The position numbers were made by a program, and so were the translations under genes. A stretch of DNA of 64,000 bases from contig VZTI01002049.1 of NCBI GenBank assembly GCA_013397865.1, forward strand, positions 29,799 to 93,798, given 5' to 3'. The notes under the pieces are model-generated. The model worked only from the letters and a program-made list of their open reading frames with translations. It did no database searches and had not been told where the DNA came from. The stretch comes from Struthidea cinerea. Its lineage: Eukaryota > Chordata > Aves > Passeriformes > Corcoracidae. Below are positions 50,650 through 63,660 of the stretch, one piece after another. Each line of letters starts with the position of its first letter. Position 1 is the first letter of the stretch.

Positions 50650-50860
50650 GGTGCATATTTCAGCAAGAAAGATTTAGGTTAGATATGAAGGAAAATATTA
50701 TAGTCAGAATTATAGTGAAGCACTGGGATGGATTGCCTGGCATTTCCAGAACTGGGTATCTTTATTAACAGGTTAGCAAAACATCTATCAGGGTGACATA
50801 ACACTTAGTTAATCTGGCCTTGAACAGACGGGTGGACTGGGTGAAATATTGAAATTCTCA
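50650..50860 (+). mobile_element. Short old CR1-like fragment, forward
   Basis: The stretch 'tttcagcaagaaagatttag', 'gttagatatgaaggaaaata', 'gtgaagcactgggatggatt' and 'gcctggcatttccagaactg' parallels the CR1 segment that encodes FRLDI(R)KK...VVRHWNRL...PSLE. It is strongly diverged and lacks the terminal octamers. It lies 440 bases after a younger forward CR1 and probably represents an older insertion. Confidence 0.6.
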
Positions 50861-53800
50861 AACTTCTGATTGTATGCTCTGATTATTCGGTTGTGGATTA
50901 TTGTCTGGCCTACTACTTATTTAAAATAAAATTGTCTTTAACTCATCCACACAGTTTAATCATGACTTTCATTTGACTACAGAACTCTTTGGCTGAGTTT
51001 TTTTTTTTTCTTTCTTGCAGCATTACCCTGAGCAACCTGTATGGTTAATTCCTGCTTGCTACACATTTTTGATTTTTTTACACTCTCCATAAAAGTTCAC
51101 CCTGCATTTGAACTTCTGGAAACAAATGGAATTCAACTGTTAAGATCGAAAAATTCTTTTAACTATTTGATAACAATGTGTCCCTCTATTTTAAAACTGT
51201 ACGTAATCTACATGAGTACTTCAGATTTTTCTTGCAATTGTGCATCTGTCAATGTCATGTTTTTCTTTTTTTTCCACATTTTTTATGATTCCTTAAAATT
51301 CCCTCCACTCCTTTTGGCTCTTGATCTCCTTAAAAACTGTGAAATGTGCAAAATTTTTTAATATTACTCCAGGTTTTATATAATTCCTTATAGATTATAT
51401 TCATAAACATGCTTTTCTGTTGATAAACTGGAGAAATCACATAATAACCATTTTTCTCAGAGACTTTACAACTCTTTTGCATGCCACCTTGGTTTCTTTA
51501 TTAGCCTTTCCTTCTTTTTCTACCAGATTATTTCCTTTTAAACAGCAAACTCAGTATTTTCACTGTTTTCTCTATTATACATAATTTCATAGTCAACTAG
51601 GAGCCTCCATACTATGAATTCCTGATTTCTGTTGGTTGTAAAGTCAGTAAAAATAACTCAGCTTCACCAAGAGTCAAAAAGAATGGAATAACCTTTGTCC
51701 TAGACTTATATGCATTCTGCTACTGACACATGCTTTTGCTTTTATTTCTATCTTTTTCTTATTGTCTTTTTCTATTTTTTTTTTTAATTTTTTGAGATTG
51801 GGAGAACTGAACGGAAAAAGAATTGGACTGATTTTTAAGTGAATATTTAACAGAACTAGTAGGATTGGCCACCGATCCAATTTGCATTAAGACAGCTACA
51901 TAATGCATAATGCATACTGTAATAGACATGACAACAGAAAAATTACACGATTTCGATCTCTTTGCCTTTAGTATAACATCTATATAGAACTGTGAAAAAA
52001 AATTGCATTTTTTTCCCCCATCAAAATTTTTTCAAGTGAGTTCCTGTGTAAAGCATAACAATTTCCTCACATGATCATCTATAATATATACAGGTGGCAT
52101 ATCACTAGAAAATGTTCAGTTCCCATAGAAGCTAACAGAGTAAGGTTCCTCCTTTGGTATACTGACACTGGTGTTTTCTTCACATTTACAAATGATGGAT
52201 TCAGAGTAGCAGTTGAAAATGGCAGGAGATTTTAGATTCTCCTATACTCTTGATCAATTTTGAAAGTACTATGACATGCTGGAAGAAATATAAAAGATTC
52301 AATGCAGGGAAACTACAGTCTATAATGGTGCACAAGAATGCTGTTTGAAACTGACAGATATGAAAAAAGTCTTCCCGTGGGGAAAAATTGAGAGTATCTT
52401 AGCATTGTTCAGGCAGAAAAAAACACATTTATTTTCTTTTATTTTTATCTTTTTCTCCAGTGTTCCCATTCCTACAAAAATAAAATCTAAACTTAACTAT
52501 ATGATTAAGTGGAGTGAGGTTCTATGCTCAGAAAACATCTGAAATAAATTGAAAAAAATGTTCTCTGGTTTTGTAGGGACCAAAACAATGTATGACTGTT
52601 TAATTGTTTCCCTAAGTAAAAAAAACATGATGAATCAATGCTTATCTCATCAAATGTGTTTCATGTGTCATCTGATTTCCTTTTAGCAAGGTATGGTCTC
52701 TGCTTTGCATTTCGTCTCAAATTTTGTCTCAGACTGTCAATTCTCAAAGTTCAAAAGGAAAACAGACTTTTTTTTTAACTATGAAAATTAAAAATTTAGT
52801 TTTATCAATTAGATGTACGTCTTCTAGCCATAATTTTATTGTTTTGTTTTTCAAAAGACAGACTCTATGACATGGTATTGTTACATTCATGTGAAGATGA
52901 TGAAGACACTTGTGTAATGTAAAACAGCAAATAACCTATACAATGTTCATCTGCTATATCACTTCAGTGCAAATTTAATTCAAGTGGAAACAAAATCAGT
53001 TCTGCTATGTAGTCTCATTTTAAAATTATCAGACAACTCAATTATTGCAGATAGTCAAATATAAAATCAAGTTATTGCACAGTTCTTCAAACTACGGGTG
53101 AAAAGTTCTAATGAGTAACATATTCAGAGTCAACTTCATGCTCATATATTTAGTGCTAATGTTAACTCTCCCTTGTATAAGTACTACTGACAAACTGGAA
53201 GTTGTTAAAAGAAATCTGAAGTATGGCTCAGCCTAGGTCCAATCAGTCTGTATTCATATACAATACTGTACTTTTTTAATGTTATCTTCCTCCACCAGTT
53301 TTTTTTTAATTAGGCAATTATCATTGTCCAAGTACTCTGCCTCTGAGTGAGTTATGGCCAATTTTTTTATTAAATTTGCATATAAATGTCACATCACATG
53401 GTTCTTTTGCACAACTCAGTGGCAGAATTTGTTTCCAGATTAGTAACTAAATTGGTGTTCAATGGCATATTTCATCTGCTGGGTATGCAGGTGAGAAAAG
53501 GTTGCAAGTTTAATTGAGATAAAAAAACGATAATTATGTAAATGTATTTATGTAATATAAAACTAAAACAGAAAAACAGGATATAAGGGTGAAGGAAGAG
53601 AATTAAGTTTGAATTACGCTAGAGAATGTCGTTATGGGACTAAAGTTTCCTTTGACCAATATTTCAGAATCTCCCTATACAGCATCTGCATTAACGCGGT
53701 ATGGCTGTAGCCTGTTGTCTCGGTTGGAATGGGTTTGATGGAAAAAGGTTTTTCCATCAGGCAGATGTGGTAGCAGAAAAGGAAGGATACACTGGAAATG

Positions 53801-54906
53801 GAAGCCACTGGAGTTTTCAGGGCTTTGAGACAGAAACATTTCTTTAATTGAAGATGGCTTCCTTCTGCCTCTGAAAGTCATGTTCTCTCCCCACCTCCCT
53901 CCCCTTTCCTCCACTGTTAAATCACCGAGACCAGAGAATATTGATCCATGATTTATCTTTGGTCAATGGAATTGAAACAGAAATATTAGTAAAGAACTAC
54001 TGGAGCTGTGAACACAAAAATAACAATTTCAACTTTGGTTTTACTGTTCAAATCTGTCAAGGAGACTGTATTAACGTGAGTAGAATCCCTCTGACTACCG
54101 TAAGAGCCTACCCATAATTAGGGTGAACATTTCTAAACATGATAAATTATATTTCTCATTAATCTTAACCCTGAAATCACAAAGAGCTAGAAATCACCAG
54201 TGACAAATCTTTTGAGTGGTCAAACCTTCTTTCACATTGCCAGAGACAGAGAATTTCTGATTCACATGCCCAGATCTTTCCTGCAAAGACATCATACACA
54301 ATGCCTACACAACAGCATTTATTATTGTTTTGTCTATTGAGGTTTTCTTCTGTATTACTGTCTGCTTTTTCATAATGGTTATTTGACTGCAAGAGACATT
54401 TAACACTTACCTTTTGCTTGATATTTCTTTCTACCATGTAATTTACCCATTTAAAATATATTAGCTAATTATATGTGCGTGATGGTATTTAAGATGTAAA
54501 GATCTCTTTATTTGGTTGATAGTAATTAATTAGTTTTCACTTGAGTGTTTTTCTAGCTGTGATATTATGAGATGTTCAAAATAATAATTGATAGATTTGG
54601 TTAAGTATATTTCACTAATTAGGGTGCTCTGGGGATTTGTAATTGATTTAATTGAAGTTGAATGAGTTAGTAGATATATGGGTAGCATATAAAAAAGAGA
54701 CATGAGAGTGTGGGAGACAGATATTTGGAAACAGAATATCTGGCTGAGAAATTATGTTTTAGCTGTTGACTGTTCATAAGGACTTGACCACAAACACAAG
54801 ATTTTTTCCTAATTTTTGCATTACATGTTAAATTACAGAATGTTATTCTGTAGGACTGTATTTTAATACATAAACATTTGTTTATATATGGACACTTGGA
54901 TATATT
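50861..54906. other. AT-rich unique DNA, no gene seen
   Basis: About 4 kb, with T-rich runs near 50999-51010 and 51775-51785. No transposon, exon chain or RNA gene was recognised. Confidence 0.5.
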
Positions 54907-54955
54907 GTATATATATATATACATGTATGTATATATATAAACACATATATACATT
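54907..54955. repeat. TA-rich palindromic microsatellite
   Basis: (TA)n-ACATGTATG-(TA)n is nearly self-complementary around CATG and is followed by further ACATATATAC. It can form a hairpin on either strand. Confidence 0.85.
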
Positions 54956-56839
54956 CTACATACATATCTATTTATAAGCATATAAATTTTGAATATCTGG
55001 TCTCTTCCGTGTTTTAACTTTGTGTAAGAACGTACCTATATGTACAGACCTATTCAAACACACATATGCCGTATTTGCACTTTATATATGCCCAGAAGGT
55101 AATAAAGGCAAGGGAGATAACTTCTCTTCAGAGAATGAGTAAGAAATTAAGTGATAGCACAAATTTGACACACAGGACCAAACATTAAGTATATAAAAAA
55201 AATCTGAGGGGTTTATGAGAACAAAGAGGACTGGAGCCAAAGCTGCACACCAAGTATTGCTCAGCCATGTGGACCAGGGAAAACAATTCATTAATGTAAG
55301 CCCATTCACCATGTGTCAGTCTATGTTGCTGTGTCTCCTCCCATCAGAGCTGCTGTAGGTTTCTTTGTGTCCTTGTGGACAGTGTCACAAAGGGAATCAT
55401 CAACATTTGTTGGCCACAGAAAGGGGAGCAGCAAGGGCACACTGATAGCACAGCACATGCCCACACCACTGGGGTTAGCTGCTGTGTGGGCAGTGGGCAG
55501 TGATCTTCCCATCAGGATAACTCCACCTGGTCTCTCAAGATTGCTAACACTCCTAAATCAAGGGAAAGAAAGCTGCAGGCAGGTCAGGAAAAGCTGAGGT
55601 TCTTGTCTCAGTCCTAAAACCCTGTAAACTCAGCACAAAGATTATGCCCAGTTACCAACAACACTTTATTTCAGGGATACATAATTAAAACTCAAACTAT
55701 ATAGCAAGTATTATTGATATTATTAATTGTCTTGTTATACATCTTGGTCTTGCAGCCGAGATATGGACACTATCATTTGTACCTTATAGAGTAAAATCTG
55801 GGTTTTTGTTTCAGTGGATTAACATCTACAAAAACTAAAGGAGCAACCCTTGCCTACAGTTTGAAAAATGTTTTTTTAAAAAAGACAGATTATTTAAATA
55901 TATATATTTTTAAGGATTAGTGAAATGAATAGAATTAGGTTAAATATAGCGCACTGAAACTAAAGAGTTGCAAGAATGTATAACTGAATTCACATCTCAA
56001 AAAAGCTGAAATTCTCAGGGCAAGTTGAGAGGAATAATTTCATGATGAAAATGCAGAGAAGGAAATAGAGAGTGTTTAAGGCTAAATTAATGTATAACCA
56101 AAGGTTATGCATGTCATGTAGTAATAAATACTGAAAGAATAAAAAAGGTCAGTAGGGATGTACATGGAATCTAAAAATAATTGAAGCAGGAAAATAGCCT
56201 ATCAAAGTTATAAAGTATCCAGCAAGAACTTAGAAGAACTTAGAATGAACGCTGACTGAGAAAAGTAATATGGAAAATAATAAAAGGAAGAATCAAAGTG
56301 ATGTAATGTTAGAAGCACCTTTAAAATATTATGCCATTTCTACTTATTATGAGGTGTGGTCTTTGCAGCGATGAAATCAGCTCCTTCATTGCTGCACCTA
56401 AGAAGGAGATAGATGTAGATTATTTCAAAAGACTAATCATGACTGCAATAATGAATGAAAGATACTTTGAAGACAGTTTTACCTGTGTTCAAGTGTGAAA
56501 GTATAAAAGCATCAGGATACTCCTACCTTTTCCCTGTTCTGTTCTCCCCTCCAACAATTTTTAATTAAGATTGAATTAAATGGTTCATTTTTTGAAATAT
56601 TTTTTTTCAAGTTTGAGCACACGGCAATGGAAAATTGCAAACAGGGACTATGAATATAAATATAAAGAAGGGAATTATCTTCTTTCCCCCAACAGCCTCA
56701 GCTTTTCTGATTTCAGTTCAATGACGGTTAATACAAAATAAAATGTTGGAATGAACACTGGGTGTCAAATCTGTACTCAAAACAAGAATGACTTTAAATT
56801 CAGATCAGGTTTTATGGAATCTTCACCAATTTCATCTAT
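54956..56839. other. AT-rich unique DNA, no gene seen
   Basis: A TATATATA patch lies near 55898-55906. The 94-codon frame 55313-55597 has no recognisable domain. Confidence 0.5.
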
Positions 56840-57235
56840 CACCAAGGTTACTTTGGCAGCTTCACCAGGCAACCTCTTCCAGTGTTTTCTCACCCTTGTG
56901 GTGAAGTAGTTTTTCTTCTAGTTCCCTGGAATTTACCCTACTGCAATGTCCACAACCTTCTGTTTTTTCGTAATGTTCAAGAAGAGTCTGTCTCTGTGCT
57001 TTCCTTGAACACCTGTTATGTAATTAAAGACAGCACTAGTTAATTCCTTAGCCTTCTATTCAAGTTGAACAAAGTCAACTTCCTTAGCCTCTTCTCATAC
57101 ATGCTCTTGAATCATCTTGGTATTCTTGACTTTCTTGTATAGGGAAATGCAAAACTGGACATATTTCTTCTCAAGTTGTCTCAGCAGAGCCAAGCAGACA
57201 GGAGCAATCTTTGATGAACTGGCTTCACTTTGTTG
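56840..57235 (-). mobile_element. Old CR1 LINE fragment, reverse
   Basis: The + strand shows CR1 complement blocks in order: 'ccaggcaacctcttccagtg', then 'cccttgtggtgaagtagttt', 'agaagagtctgtctctgtgc', and 'ttccttagcctcttctcata'. It is diverged, lacks its 3' terminus and keeps no useful frame. It is followed at once by a second reverse CR1 that restarts at the CR1 3' terminus, so the two are separate insertions in the same orientation. Confidence 0.75.
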
Positions 57236-57248
57236 ATTTGGCCCAGTA

Positions 57249-57850
57249 TCACAGAATCACCGAATTGGTAAGATGGAAGGAGAACACAGTGGGTCATTTG
57301 GTCCAACCTCCCTGCTCAAGCAGGGTCATCCTACAGCACATTCCACAGGATTTCAAAACCTCTCTGGGCAATCTGTCCCAGTGCTCAATCACCCCCACAG
57401 TAAAGAAGTTCTTCCTCATATTCAGGTGGAACTTCCTGTGCATCAGTTCCTGTTCATTGTGTCATGACTTATTTACTTGGCACCATCGAACAGAGCCTGG
57501 CTCCATCCTCTGGCATCTCCCTTCAGATGCTGATAGACATTGTCAAGGCTCCTTCTCAGTCATTTCTTCTTGAGGCTGAAGAGGCCCAGCTCCCTCAGTC
57601 TTTCCTCATAAGAGAGATGCTCCAGTCCCTTTATCATCCTTTTAGTCCTCCACTGGACCCTCTCCAGGAGATCCATATTTCTCATATGCTAAGGAGCCCA
57701 AACTATGCACAGGAGTCCAGATGTGGCCTCACCAGGGCTGAGTAGAGGGCCAGGATCACCTCTCTCAACCTGCTGGCAGTGCCCTAATGCACCTCAGGAT
57801 ACTAAAAGAGTGCATTACTGACTCCCATTCAAACTACAGTCCCCTGTTCC
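57249..57850 (-). mobile_element. CR1 LINE fragment, reverse, about 0.6 kb
   Basis: It begins on the + strand with the CR1 terminus-proximal sequence TCACAGAATCACCGAATTGG. It then runs through 'caacctccctgctcaagcag', 'acagtaaagaagttcttcct', 'ctccctcagtctttcctcat' and 'tgtggcctcaccagggctga', all reverse-complement CR1 blocks in the right order. The 5' end fades near 57850. The 120- and 93-codon forward frames over it are antisense and are not genes. Confidence 0.9.
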
Positions 57851-60800
57851 TCCCTTTTGCTTTGATCTCCAATCCCTTTCCAAAAAAGTTTAAGGTCCTA
57901 CTGGCTAAATGAGGAAGGCTGTTGGCAGATATGCTCTTCCTCTTTGTTATTTGATTCCTGTCCTTTTCCAGAAGTCCTTGTTCCTTGAGGAACTGGGGAA
58001 AGTCCAGTGAGTGGAACAGGGGGAAGACAGGGCCAGGCCTTCCAGGTGACAGAAAGAAACATTTCTTAGAGTGAAGACCAGAGGATGCTGATCATCATTG
58101 AAAGTACTAGAACACCTTCCTTGCAGAGACATGGAAGAAAAAAATGGACTTTTGTGTAAATCGTCTTACCCACTCTTTTTTTTTCTTTTTTTCAGTGAAA
58201 AGCAAATTATTTTAATTTACATTTTGATAAAAGATGCCTTTTTGAGGTTAATACCTCTTGTGGTCTTCTATGGAGTGTGCACCAGGATGAAAATGCATAG
58301 GGAGATTTGTTTAGATTACAAATTATCCTGTTGTGGCATTATGATACCATCATGAGAAAGCTACTTTATTTGAGTGATATTGCAAAAATGTTCCTCTCAG
58401 GGCCTCAACACACGAGTATCCAAAGCAGGACTAACATTAGCATTTCTCTGCTTAGACACTGTAGGAAAGCCTGCTTAAAAACCAGAGATGCTTACAGTCC
58501 AGGCTAAGTTGCTTTTCTCCGATACATGTGTTTCTTAGATATTTTGAATTATCAAATCATGGAAGCTCAAGAAAAACTTGGGATACAAAAAAGGTTTTAA
58601 AATTAATCTTATTCTGCCTTGCAACAGAAATCTATGCTGACTTGAGAAAGCACATTTTCATTTCTTCTTGGTCTTGAATTCTCCAGAAAGACTGAAAATA
58701 AGTAAAGCAAATTCCTTTCAAAGCTTTTTGGCCTTTTTTGCAAACATACAGTCAGTCTCCAATCCCCAGTGTGGCACAAAGATCTGCAGTAACTTTTTGT
58801 AAGCAGAGGAAAGCATGCTTCCAGAGTGAGCACCCTTGACGTCCCAGTTCCTCTCTCATACATTCACGTGGGTTCTCCAGAGACCTTTTCCCTTTTCACC
58901 CTCTTTTTCCAGTTTCAAAGACTAAAAGCTAATCAGATCCAGTTCCATGCTAAATTGAACGTATAAAATCTTTGTCTTTTTTGCTGTAGGTTTCACTGTT
59001 TTCCTCCATCATGAACCTCTTTATTGTAAATTCTAGCAATGGTTTAGGTTGTCATTTTTTCCCTACACAAGAGTCTTCACTGCATCTCATACTGGGTATG
59101 ATAGCAGCATTTTTGTATTTTCTGCTTGTATAAAAAATTGCCTGTTTGAAAATGTTTGAGAGATGTATTTTTGAAAAATATGACTGACAGTTCACTTATT
59201 GCATCATCATGAAACTCTTTTCTCTGAAATCAATTTCCACCTGTATAAACAAAGCAAAATTTCATGTCAAGAATGTCTACTCTTCATCATGTTTTCTTCT
59301 GCTTCAATGTAGCTGAATGTTAAGAGTGTGAATGCTGAAATTAATGTAAATATGCTCTTCTGGAAAATCATCTCCTTGTTTTTTGTTCTCTGCCAGTGTA
59401 ACCCTGTGTTCTGAAGCCGCTTCTATTCCAGTTTGTAATTTTTTTTGCCTTTAGATTTCTCCACTTTTCTGGAGGGTTTGTTCTTTGCCTTCTAGGCAAC
59501 CAGTCTTAAAGAATCAATGTGACATAGTTATCTGTTGTTTCTATCTATCTCATCTTGCTTGCCCTTCTTCCTGCAGTTCTGGCTTTTAAATGAACCTGTA
59601 GCTTCTCTCCAGGCTTGAACATGCTCCTACAAGGCATGTGGAGAAGAGATCTTATAAGCTGCAGGCTGTGGCTGTCTCAGAATTATATGCTAACAAAAAT
59701 TTTAAGATAGTGTTCTCTTTTATTTGTAAATGATTACTCAAGTTCTAGTCTCATGACAGTGTAAATCCAACCCTATTACTAGCCTAAACTGAGATCAGAA
59801 TATTTTCCTTTATTTCTTCTTAGTATGGATATTCTAAAGTCATTTAGGTTTCTAGGCTAGATTTAAGTATGCAACTGACAAAGAAAATTTTCAGTATTAA
59901 AAAAGCCTAATAGGAGAAATTCTTTACTTGCAAAAGGAAAAACTGCTACATCCAATCCATACAATGGAAAGATTTTGTATGCCTAACACTGATCTAAATG
60001 TTGTTGCAAAGGAGACATCTACAGATGCCACAGAAGTGGTTAAGTGCACCCCAAGTTAAAAGATGGACAAAGTGAGTGAGTAATCTGTTGTTACTGTTGG
60101 TGGAAAAGCACTGGTACAGAAACTTTAGTAACACTAGAAACAGTTAAACAGTTCTCTCAGTGTGTTGACTAAAATTTTATCATTTAAGCCCTGCATGTGC
60201 TCACTCTGAGTGGAAGATTAACACTGAGGTGAAGAAACACTCATCAAGAGGAGTGGGATTCCATAGGACAGAGTGCCACCAGGTAAGTGCCTAGGTCTCA
60301 CACTATTAGGTTATTTCTTTCATTTCCAGATTCCATTTATAGGACAGCATTCTATTAATAAGTGTAACATGATCTTACAAATTCTCTTCTCCTTCAAATT
60401 TGGTCACATTCTCCTGTGTTTTTGTTGATGCACAAGCATATTCACATTAACTTGGGTGAAGGACATATTAATGCTGCAGTGAGCAAGCAGTCCCTCTCCC
60501 CAGTCACAGAGTAACAGCAACAAATAAATGATATTTTCCATGTGCCTGAGATATGAATTCCAATGAAAAAAGCCCCTCCAGGCTCTCCTGGAGATGCTAG
60601 AGAATACAAAATAAGCCTGAAAGCTACCAATATTTAAATTAGCAGAATCCAGAGGTGTGTTTTTATTGTTTTGTTTATTAATAGGAGATAGGATAATCAG
60701 GGAGAAAAATGTCATTGCAAAATTAGAACAAAAATAGCACATTTAAGAGCTTGCTTTTTTTTCCCTCAAAGTGTTTTCTTCATTGAGTTTAATTAAACTC

Positions 60801-63594
60801 TCCATAGCCTGATGAGCAAACTTCCAATTAAGTTCTTGTAATAAAAGAGTAAACATATAAAATAACTGCCTTCGTGGGTAAGCACATTTGAAAAGTAGGT
60901 ATTCTAGTAAATTTTAGAGCTGTGAAAGAACTATGTATGGTTTTTTTCAAATGTGTGGGTTTAAAACTGGTATATTCACATAATTAAACCACTATTCTAG
61001 TGGATGAAAATAGAAGGGAATAAGATTCTATTTTTTATAATACTCTAATTCTCAGAGTATCATTATGTAACAGGTTGTTGATACCAGCAACCTTTTCCAG
61101 ATGCAGTAATTTTGATGAGTTGAAGGGTAAGTTTACTCTCACTGAAAATTTTGTACAAGGAGTGTCAGAGGGGTCAGATACGAAATGAAAGGCTTAAAGG
61201 AATGCAGAAAAAAAGTAATCTGATGTTTTCAACCAGGTCAGGGAGCTATAGATTCAATAGCAGCCACCTACTAGAAACCATGAGACACTCAATAGGGATG
61301 CTGATTAGCCTTGGAATGCTGTGGCCACCCATTGCAGCTATTAGATGTCTGTGTCCATGGTATTCTGCTTCTGGGAGAAAAAACGAAAACAGATTTAAAA
61401 GAAAGAAAAGAAGGAAACTTTCTGTGATATAGTCAAAGTTAGTATCTGATATGAATGCCAGGAGTCATGACACTTTGGAGAAGAAACTTTGAGAAAACTC
61501 CTTCAGATGGCAGATAAGCAGAGCACCTCAACTGGCTTTATGATGTGATAAGAAAAGGAATTTCAAACTTTGATGTTCATGGAGCACGTGTTGATATTCT
61601 AATAAAATGCAAGATGACTCCAGATAGTATAGGTGAGTTAATGCACATACCTCTACAAAATCATCTTGGAAAAAATTAACTTCCTTGGAAAACTGGAACT
61701 ATTTCAGCTGTTTCTATAGGTAGAGGAGATTTTATCTGCAGTAGTATTTTCATTCACAGTCATACTGTTCTGGTCAGTTCCTAAGAATAATAATGTGGGA
61801 AAGACAGATGACCGTTGAACCTCACATTCACAGAGAGTTCATGCTGGCTGACCACAGGCAAGGTCTTAGTTACCTTTTTGCTTTTCTCTTAGTTTTGTTT
61901 TTTGCATTGTATATTTTTTATGAGATATTGAAATGCTATATAATTATAGAACCTTAAGTAATACCGTAACAACCTGAACAATGGCCTACTTTTCCCATGT
62001 CCCTTCATTTTCACCTCTAACACAGAGCTCATTCTTTCCAGATTGTGCTCTGTGAGGAAATTGCTGAATATTACGCTAAATGCAGATACTACAAAACATT
62101 AGATGTTAAAGGTTATCTAGTTTCAAATAATATTCAATGATATAAATTGGCTATGAATTTATGTTAGGCTTAAACAAATACCTGAATATTTGCATTTTTA
62201 AAATTGTTTGTATCCTGACTCATCTCACAACCCACAGAGTGCTCTGATTAAATGGAAATATAAATGTCAGATTTATATTGGACTTTATAATTGAAAACTG
62301 TTAATTATTTGTTATGATACTGTTGATACACCTTGACTATAGAAGTCCAACTTACTGGTAGTCTTCTAACTAAAAAGCTAACTAAAATATCTAATACTTT
62401 TTGTTAGAAATGAGCCTTATGGTATCAAGAGCAAGGGAGTAAATAAATGTCTGTTCTGATATGTACAGTCCTGGCTTTACTACTGCTCTCAGTATGTAGC
62501 TGTGTGTCCTAGCATACCAAACTATACACAAGTTTAAAAATAAACAAAAAGTCTACTTATTGTGATGATTTTTATGGACTTCTGCAACCTTGCTTATTCC
62601 TTGCATCTGTAAATTCTTGCTGATATTTGCTGTATTTCTGCTCCTATAAAATGTATCTGCAGAGCAAATCTCATAACTAAGGTCTGATGCAAGCTGTACT
62701 GAAGTTACTAGAGTTACCCATTACTCAAGTGGCTTTTCAATAAGGTCACAGATTTAAGAAAAAAAATACTTAGAGAATAGAAGTTACATTACTGTCTTGG
62801 AAAAGTCACTGAATGTGCACTTCCTTTATGCGAATTTCTAGTCAGTTAACTGCTAATGGAAGTTGATGTGGTTGTTCATCCATTTCAAATAAACTTTCTG
62901 TCTGAAACACCAATAATTCGACACTATGCCAGAAGGAATGATTCTCATCAAAACAAAAGTTCTTCATTTCCCACGAAGCTATCTTACCATTATTATTGGT
63001 CCAACAAACAGTGGAGGATGCATCAGAAGTTAATTTCCTCTCAAACTGCCTTACAAGCTAAATTTCAAAAAGAAAAGATCATCAAGTGACCTAGACTTCT
63101 TGTCCTTGGGCCTTTGTAGCTGAATCAAGTCTGGGCCTTGGGGGTGGTTTACATTTTTGAAGTGAGCATCCCAGACATCTCCACCTACTTCACTTTTGGA
63201 TGCAAATGTCTTGGTTCACATGAAATGGATTCTTTTAGGACTAAACTAAGCTTGAAATTCACTTCAGCCACAAGCTTAATGCTGTTCTGAAGCAGTTCAT
63301 CCTTCAGTTAATGAGGGTGAGCCTAGAATTAGTTCAATGTAGAAAACCCCTGAAAATGTGCCAAGACCACCCCTTATTTTGCTCTGCACATCCATACTTG
63401 TTTGTTAACTCTGTTGGTCATGTAGGTGTAGCCTCATGTGGGACGATAAATTGTTCCTAGCTGAGGTTTTGCTAAGAAACTGGTTACCAGTAAGTGTCTC
63501 CTTGGTTTATTTTTATGCCATATATGTGAGTCCTGATGTTCTGGGAAATTCTATATTAAGTAGTTTCTATTGGGTCATACAATTGTTTGCTCTG
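57851..63594. other. AT-rich unique DNA, no gene seen
   Basis: About 5.7 kb with no transposon or coding region I can support. The longest frame (112 codons, reverse, 60404-60742) has no domain. A strong consensus donor splice motif occurs at 60280-60288, but no partner exon could be defined. Confidence 0.5.
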
Positions 63595-63619
63595 AAAAAA
63601 AAAAAAAAAAAAAAAAAAA
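63595..63619 (+). repeat. A25 homopolymer with A-rich tail
   Basis: Uninterrupted A run followed by AAAAAAGCAAACC-type A-rich sequence to about 63660. No recognisable retrocopy or polyadenylation signal precedes it. Confidence 0.9.
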
Positions 63620-63660
63620 GTAAAAAAGCAAACCAAGGAAACAAACAACAAAAAAAGAAC

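Noticed and set aside
51005..51040. Strong polypyrimidine tract plus CTTGCAG acceptor-like site followed by a short open stretch
   Set aside because: Common by chance in T-rich DNA. The following frame runs to a stop without a donor or known peptide.
54907..54955. Structured RNA hairpin at the TA palindrome
   Set aside because: Explained by a TA microsatellite. There is no sign of a conserved stem beyond simple sequence.
63595..63660. Poly-A tail of a processed retrocopy
   Set aside because: No upstream AATAAA, coding remnant or flanking duplication was found. A simple A-rich expansion is enough.
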